From the NCBI GenBank assembly GCA_963556495.2, contig OY747713.1, positions 45,992,913 to 46,056,912 on the forward strand: a stretch of DNA of 64,000 nt, in the 5' to 3' direction. This document shows positions 52,460 to 64,000 of this stretch, one piece after another. The position numbers were made by a program, and so were the translations under genes. Under the pieces are notes generated by a model. The model was not told the DNA's origin and made no database searches. It saw only the letters and a list, made by a program, of their open reading frames with translations. How positions within the stretch are numbered: the first letter of the stretch is position 1; each line of letters begins with the position of its first letter. This DNA comes from Valencia hispanica (Eukaryota > Chordata > Actinopteri > Cyprinodontiformes > Valenciidae).

Positions 52460-53221
52460 TTGGGCTGGGGGTAAACAATTATTTTTAAAACGATTATTTG
52501 GCCGATTATTTTATCAAATAGTCGACTATTCTAATGACTAGCAGCTCTTCACTTTGGTGATGCCAGTTGGCCGTACACCGACGCTTGTGACTAGATAGCT
52601 GTGTTTTGTTAGCTGTAAGTTAGCCACTGTTACCATTCATGGCAGCATTATATGCTATTTCTAACTAATGTTAGCTAAACACAGCTGTTTAGTCACTACT
52701 ACTAGCAGAAACCAAACGGTTAGCTCACACCACCAAAGTGCACAGAACTAAAACACACATTACACAATATAATACACTGCTAACGTTACACAAACGTGCA
52801 ATTAGTTTAGCAAACATTGGTGATAGTAAAGTTAATTACTTCTGTTCTATGGCGTCATGAGTAACAATGGGATGCCTCCGCTTCAGATGTTCCCACATAG
52901 AAGTTGTGCTGGTGTGACATGCCAGCTCCATCTTGCAATGACTGCAAATAACTATACCTTGATGCTTATGGCTGCGTTTAAAGTATTCCCACACCTTTAA
53001 GGTAGGGCGGCGGGTTGTGTTCTGGTGACATGTGGAGCTTGGTAGTGCAGGCTGCTGAGCCTGAGAGGTGGTTGGAGACAGGGTTTCGTTCTCCATGCTG
53101 CTTTGTTTTGGTCACTCGCATGCATGTGGCGAGTGGGCGTGGTGCGTCGACTACCTGATTTGACGTCGATGATTTTTTAGAACCGAGTCGTCGACGTCAT
53201 TGACGCATCGCTACAGGCCTA
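52460..53221 (-). mobile_element. 762-bp hAT derivative keeping a BED-finger exon
   Basis: Flanked by a perfect 8-bp duplication CCTACCAG (52452-52459 and 53222-53229). The right end, in inverse, reads TAGGCCTGTAGCGATGCGTC; the left end reads TTGGGCTGGGGGTAAAC. Only the first coding exon of a transposase remains, and the catalytic part has been lost. Confidence 0.85.
52836..53096 (-). CDS. BED zinc-finger protein fragment (hAT-derived)
   Basis: An intact 86-codon frame. After a Ser/Thr/Gln-rich start come KVWEYFKRSHKH, ICSHCKMELACH and MWEHLKRRHPI, a complete BED finger (Cys-x2-Cys ... His-x4-His). BED fingers give DNA binding in hAT transposases and in host ZBED proteins. A possible splice donor (GTAATT) sits at the end of the frame, as in exon 1 of a full element. 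It could encode a DNA-binding protein without transposase activity, but expression is unknown. Confidence 0.7.
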   Translation of the reverse strand: MENETLSPTTSQAQQPALPSSTCHQNTTRRPTLKVWEYFKRSHKHQGIVICSHCKMELACHTSTTSMWEHLKRRHPIVTHDAIEQK

Positions 53222-53229
53222 CCTACCAG

Positions 53230-59034
<5,805 letters not shown>

Positions 59035-60310
59035 TAAGAACTCTGCCCATCGAACACATGTACACATCTCTTCATTTTGCTGTTAACCCGTCTTACTTTA
59101 AATGAAAATAAATGACTGTAACTAGGGAATAATGAGAATAGACATGGGGTTACATCCTGGTTAGAACTCTAAACAATGACCAAGCACATAGTCTTCTACT
59201 AGCTGTGTCTTTATATTGAAAGAGAGAGGTGCGACACCCACAGCTGCTGCTGCTGCTGCTCCAAACTGCAGCTTCGTCTCAGGCCATTCAGAACATCCCA
59301 GCCACTGCTTCCTCTCCCCCCATCACTCAAATAGAACCTCACGAAAGGCCAGGGTTCCGTTTCACAGCTTGTCTCCAAATACCATCATGAACCCGGTGCT
59401 GATCACTACTAAATGCAATACGAGACTGTGTCCTGTGATTTTTACTGTGTACATTCAGCCAAAGGGGCCCCGCCCCGTGTTCATACCCAGCCTCACCGCT
59501 GTGGCTCTGTAGATTCTGCCTAAACTCATTTCAGCCCATTTCTTCACCACCAGCAGGAAAATCCAATATGTACACCAAGATTTGAGTTGGTTTTGGCCTC
59601 AGATTCAGTTCTGCTCAGGTAATAAAAACATACAGTATGGTGGTATTTGGAGACAAACGTTCTTGGTTGGTATGGCTGTTTTTCCGTGGTTTAAACTGGG
59701 AGCAGAGCAAACGTTGGTGCTTGACCATGACTTGTTTTCCTCTGTTAGCTGCTTGGGTTTGCCTGAGTGGGTGGAGATCATTTTTATCAGCAAACATCCA
59801 GCCACAAAGAGCTCATCTTTGGTGTGTTTCTGTCTTTGCTCCTAAACTGCAAACTTGAAGATAAGTTGACTGGCTCCAGGCGGTGCGTCATGTGGCTGTT
59901 CATAACCAGTTGACCAGAATGTATAATGCTCAAGAACGGTGACTTTTCTTTACACCCAGCCTTAATAACATCTCACAGCATGTCGGTGAGACAGATTTTA
60001 CTAGTAGGCTTAAACCTTGTGCTCACCAAAGCTTTGGGGTTTTTTGGGAAACATACAAGTGAAACTGTTGAGCTTTCCATATATCTACCCTTCACTGGTA
60101 CCTTATCAGTCAATCATTCAAATGTTAGTTTACATGATAAAAAGCAAAATATGAACAGATTAAAAAATAAAAGGCATTTAAAGCAAAATCAGTCATTGAC
60201 AACCAGTTCAACTCTCGGTACACACAAGTCGCATACACACCCCGTCCCAACACCTTGTTTGCAAGAACACTCCTCAATCCGTTCCTCTTCAAGTGAACAT
60301 CTCATTATAC
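59035..60310 (+). other. pdik1l: pdik1l 3' UTR (probable)
   Basis: Directly after the stop. An AATAAA lies at about 59107-59112, 75 nt past the stop, and could give a short transcript. A longer 3' UTR reaching AATAAA near 63223 is also possible. A (CTG)5 run is at about 59243. No other gene is visible. Confidence 0.45.
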
Positions 60311-60313
60311 CTT

Positions 60314-60825
60314 GTTTCCACTGAGGCATAAGTCAGTACGGTTAGGTACACCACTGCTTTTCAATCCTGGCCCTCAAGCCACACTGCCCTGTATGTTTTT
60401 AGATGTGTCACTGCTTCAGCACACCTGATTACAATTGATGGCTGATTAACAGGCCTTTACTTAACTGCAATCATCTGAATCAGGTCTGTTAAAGCAGGGA
60501 AACATCTAAAACATGCAGGGCAGCGAGCCATGAGGACCAGGGTAGGGAAACGCTGCCATACGCTACTTTGTCTCCATTTTGAAAGCGGTTTATACAATGG
60601 ACCCGTACCGAACCAACCTCTAAGGTTGTAGGTCCATAGGATAATGGTTCGGCATGGTGAGGGCAGAGCTACTAACTTCACACAACACAGTTCATTGATT
60701 GGGTTCGACCCCGCCCACCCAGTGAGAGTCCAGCTGGCGGTAGAAAGGCTCTCCTGAATACGCCCAACCATAATCTAGCGTAGCGTCCAGTGCCGTGCCG
60801 CTCAGTGGGAATGAGGCATTGGATC
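60314..60825. mobile_element. Fold-back element carrying a second palindromic element
   Basis: Outer ends: TTTCCACTGAGGCATAAG at about 60317 and, in inverse, CATTCCCACTGAGCGGCACG at about 60812. Inside, 60353-60555 is a palindromic short element (TTTTCAATCCTGGCCCTCA against its inverse ending TAGGGAAACGCTG, with ACATCTAAAACATGCAGGGC). A diverged copy of the inner element lies at 12770-12965. Confidence 0.55.
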
Positions 60826-61540
60826 AGCAGGTACCTCAAACCTTTCATTGTGCTGATTGAGAACAAGCCAACGCCTCATTGGGGCCCTGTGTCTAAGCAT
60901 TACCCACCATTATATATTGCTTAGGTGTGGAGTGCTTTGGACAAGTGCAGGTTGAATGACGGCTGTACGATTACATTTCACCAACATATATTTATATTTG
61001 GGACGGTTTATCATGAAAACATTTCCTGTAACGCCCTGGTAAGAGTTTAGAATATGTTTTGTTATTCTGCCCAGTTTTTCCCCATCTAAAACATGTAGGA
61101 TACCCACCCTGGAGGTCTGACTGGAGACTGCTTTACATCTCTTGAACTCTGTGAATGAGATTAATTTGTACAATACAGAGGACCTCAACATGCAGCTGTT
61201 ATCTTGTAGGAAATTACAGTAAGCAAAACGCTGTGTACTGTACAACCTACCTACTGATACGTAGGGAAAAGGTTAAGTCTCTCCTTCCCCCTATGCAGCA
61301 TGGTTCTGTGGATAAACCCTAACAGACCAGCCTGCCTTTACATAAAATGATTAGAGATGATTTCAGCTCTAAAAAGTTTCCTTCAAAAAATATTCTAATG
61401 TTCAAAATATTTCTAAGAGGCCTTCCTGCTTTGATTAGTCGATTATTTATCTTAGAAACGGACACCAAACGATTTGGATTTATCGGCCGTTGGTATCGGT
61501 AAGTGTAAACGGTCCCAGTGTGTATTCCCTGTAAACTAAG
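60826..61540. other. Nothing recognised
   Basis: Downstream of pdik1l; no frame or repeat end supported. Confidence 0.3.
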
Positions 61541-61544
61541 GGGC

Positions 61545-61885
61545 TGTTTACTTGACAACGTTGCCGTTTTTGTTTGAAACACGGGTGAAAACGCGCTGCG
61601 TTTACACGACAGGGTGTACGATGGAAAACGATGTAGTACATATCCCGGCCTTTAGGTGGCAGTGTGCCCCATCTATGCAGTGTTCCAAGGTTTCCCCCTC
61701 ACAACCCGGAAAAGAAACATTTCATGGTAACCAAATAACCTCAGAAACTGCATCAGCAGTAACGGCATACCTGGATCCGCCATTGTTGTCCAACATGGCC
61801 GTAGACGTCATCGTTTTCAAAAGTCTCTGGCTTGCGTTTACATGACAGAAATGACCCAGCGTTTTCAGAACTCTTTTTGGACCTG
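61545..61885. repeat. Possible short fold-back element
   Basis: GTTTACTTGACAACGTTGCC and CGCTGCGTTTACACGACAGG at the left recur in related, partly inverted form at the right (TGGCTTGCGTTTACATGACA, CAGCGTTTTCAGAA). The ends are not exact. Confidence 0.4.
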
Positions 61886-63222
61886 AACAAGTTGGATGAA
61901 TGACAAAAATTCAAACATGTCTGCTTTTTCTGACCTGGTTTTAAAACTCTGATCCTGATGATGGTCTTCTCATAGTAACCACTTGCATAACAGGTTTCCG
62001 ATGGTGAGTTCAGTGATCAGGAAAAGCAATAGGATTTCTGAATTCAGCAGAAAAACAGTCTCCATTCAGATTCTTGGTGCGTCTCTATTAACAACAGTCT
62101 GTTCTCCTTTCAGACTCATGTTGAAGAGGCCGAGTTGCTTTGGTGAGCATAATGTTAATGTCTCCAGTATAAAGGTACAGTAGATCAGAATGATCCATGA
62201 AGGTAAAAAAGCGGCTCTCCAGCTCTCAGTAATCCTGTTCGTGTTTCTTCAGAACCTGCTTGATAATGTGAAGTAGAAGCTGCTTGTACTCTAACAGCAG
62301 TGACATCAATAATCCCATCTGAGCCCGTTTCAAGCCTGAATGTGTACAACATGCGAGGATGCAGTGAAAGCACTTTTCTTTAGCCGTCTGTATTTCTTCC
62401 TCCTGACTACCTGCTGCATGATGTGGAGGACTCTGAGGCTGGATCGACTGATAACAGATTGTGTTGCTGCTGATTCATGCAGCAGCTCTCCCCCTGGGGG
62501 GAGAACATGTCTCCTCCATGAGCCAGAGGTTCTATGCCCCAGCCCAAATTTCACACACAAAGCAGTTTGACTTGATCTAGTCTCACTGTCACCACGCAGC
62601 ATCTCCTTTGGTGCTGAATTTACCAGTAATCCAAAGCCTGTTAAGTTGTTGCAGAACTTGGCAGAGGATGGTGCTTGAGACGCTTTTTCATTTTTCTTCC
62701 ATTTAGGTTAAATGTAATACTTTCCCTCTATTTATTTAGCTCATCTGGTGCTTTGGACAATGCAACGTTTACGGCGGCTTTTAGGATACAAGCAGCAAAG
62801 ATGGAAGTCAAAGTATGTCACCCGTCATCCTCTGAGCTCCACGCACAGCAGAGGATGATGGGTAGTTATCTCTGCCTCTAGAGAAGATGAAGAGGAAGAC
62901 AATCTGTGGCTTCCTGTCACGTTTGGGTTATTACACCCCCCCCCCCCCCCATGTCATTTGCTGTATTCATTTGTTTTGCACATTTGTAAATACTGTATAA
63001 GATCAACGGGACTAATGAGGCTGTATATATATATGAGGTGATGCGCTCTGTTTTTAAGAGCCTGATTGATGTGTAAATTATGATGGCTTCAGTTTCCTGG
63101 TGTGATGAATCGCAGGACGGTGAAAAGTGTGTCTGTCATTGGCCTGTTTGTGGATTTGTGTAAGAAACAACAAATGTACAACATGGATGAAGTCCTCTGT
63201 GTGTGTGATTGGGACGTTCTGG

Positions 63223-63228
63223 AAATAA
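63223..63228 (+). terminator. pdik1l: Possible distal polyadenylation signal of pdik1l
   Basis: AATAAA in GGAAATAAAAGTTGG, followed by T-rich sequence. The preceding 280 bp look like unique, UTR-like sequence. Whether the pdik1l transcript reaches this far (4.2 kb of 3' UTR) cannot be told from sequence. Confidence 0.35.
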
Positions 63229-63627
63229 AAGTTGGATTTTCTTTTTTTTATTATTAAACATCATTATTCAATGTTCCCATGTTGCAGAATCAGGATCACC
63301 TTACTACCTAACCTTACTGGCTCTGACCCCCCCTCCGGCTGTACATGTAGTCACCATTATGAATATGATTATTAGATTTCACAGTTTCATTTTGAACAGA
63401 ATAAACCTGTTACTGTGGACCCTTTACAGATGTGTAAACCTTGGTAAATATAGTCTCTCTGCAGCCATGAACAGTGTCTGAATTTGACGTGGTTACAGTT
63501 ACAGTTTGTTTGTTTTTTACCGCCAATACAAATTTGAGTTTACTCTGATAAAATGATCATAAAATAAAATGATTTTCTTAAAACCAGGCATAGGTTACAG
63601 AGCTGCCTCTGCATCACTGAACATTTA

Positions 63628-64000
63628 CAGTTGACCTGATATTTAGATACACTTTAGAAAAAGCAAACTTTTTTTCTTTACCATCAAACATCAAATCAGG
63701 AAACGTTTTTATTTTTTATATTAAAATTTTTGTTGTTGTATGTCAATAAGTAGAATTATGTATTTTTTATGGGAAAGTTTAAAAGAAATCAACCAAGACA
63801 TTAGGAAAAGAATTGTAGACTTCCACAAGTGTGGCTCATCCTTGGGTGCAATTTCCAGATTCCTGAAGGTCCAATGTTCATCTGTTCAGACAATAATATG
63901 CAAGTATAATACCACGAGAATGTCCAACCATCATACCGCTCCGGAAGGAGATCGATTATTGAGTCCCAGAGAGGAATGTTTTTGGTGCGAATCAACCCCA
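63628..64000 (+). mobile_element. Tc1-type element, 5' part, cut by the window end
   Basis: Starts after TA with CAGTTGACCTGATATTTAGATACACTTTAG, given here only as its position 63628-63657 and the key word CAGTTGA. This is the terminal repeat type of the salmonid-like Tc1 families. The transposase N-terminus KEINQDIRKRIVDFHKCG at about 63785 follows, then FLKVQCSSVQTIICKY. It is the same family as the fragment at 15410. Stops are already present. Confidence 0.7.

Overview
The window is vertebrate nuclear DNA and almost certainly comes from a ray-finned (teleost) fish. It carries two split host genes with GT-AG introns. The rest is mostly transposable elements of kinds typical of fish: Tc1 families, L1/Tx1-like and L2-like LINEs, Ty3/gypsy elements including one of Gmr1 type, several hAT elements and many short non-autonomous elements. 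There are no operons, CRISPR arrays or bacterial features. I recognised no functional tRNA or rRNA gene.

Host gene 1 (minus strand, about 14025 down to 1403) is an eight-exon gene for a replication protein A 32 kDa subunit (RPA2-like), about 265 aa. The OB fold and the C-terminal winged helix are both present. The N-terminal tail before the OB fold is much shorter than in ordinary RPA2, and there is an insertion inside the OB fold. Its introns hold Tc1 copies (one at 6936-8263 with both inverted repeats), an L1-type remnant and a short TTAA-flanked element right beside a splice acceptor. Host gene 2 (plus strand) is pdik1l, a serine/threonine kinase of the PDIK1L/STK35 family. Its two coding exons (54188-54472 and 58294-59034) give 341 aa. 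A probable 5' exon ends at 39949, which implies a first intron of about 14 kb filled with hAT elements.

From 16.2 to about 38 kb lies a nested set of transposons. A short TTAA-flanked element is split by an L1/Tx1-like LINE (16406-24766). Its remaining half is followed by a second LINE 3' end in the opposite orientation. That LINE is interrupted by an old minus-strand Ty3/gypsy element (25290-37336). The gypsy element is itself split by a probable solo LTR carrying an L2-like LINE (27332-30289) and by a young Gmr1-like gypsy element (30785-36295) with a 5-bp target duplication. The Gmr1-like element has a SCAN-like gag and carries integrase before reverse transcriptase.

From 40 to 53 kb (pdik1l intron 1) there is a 3.7 kb hAT element with an 8-bp target duplication, a smaller element nested in its intron and a perfect 68-bp palindrome. 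There is also a 762-bp hAT derivative that keeps only a BED-finger exon. The second pdik1l intron holds a Tc1 element whose transposase frame is broken by a single stop codon. Downstream of pdik1l are a long probable 3' UTR, two palindromic short elements and the start of another Tc1 copy that runs off the window.
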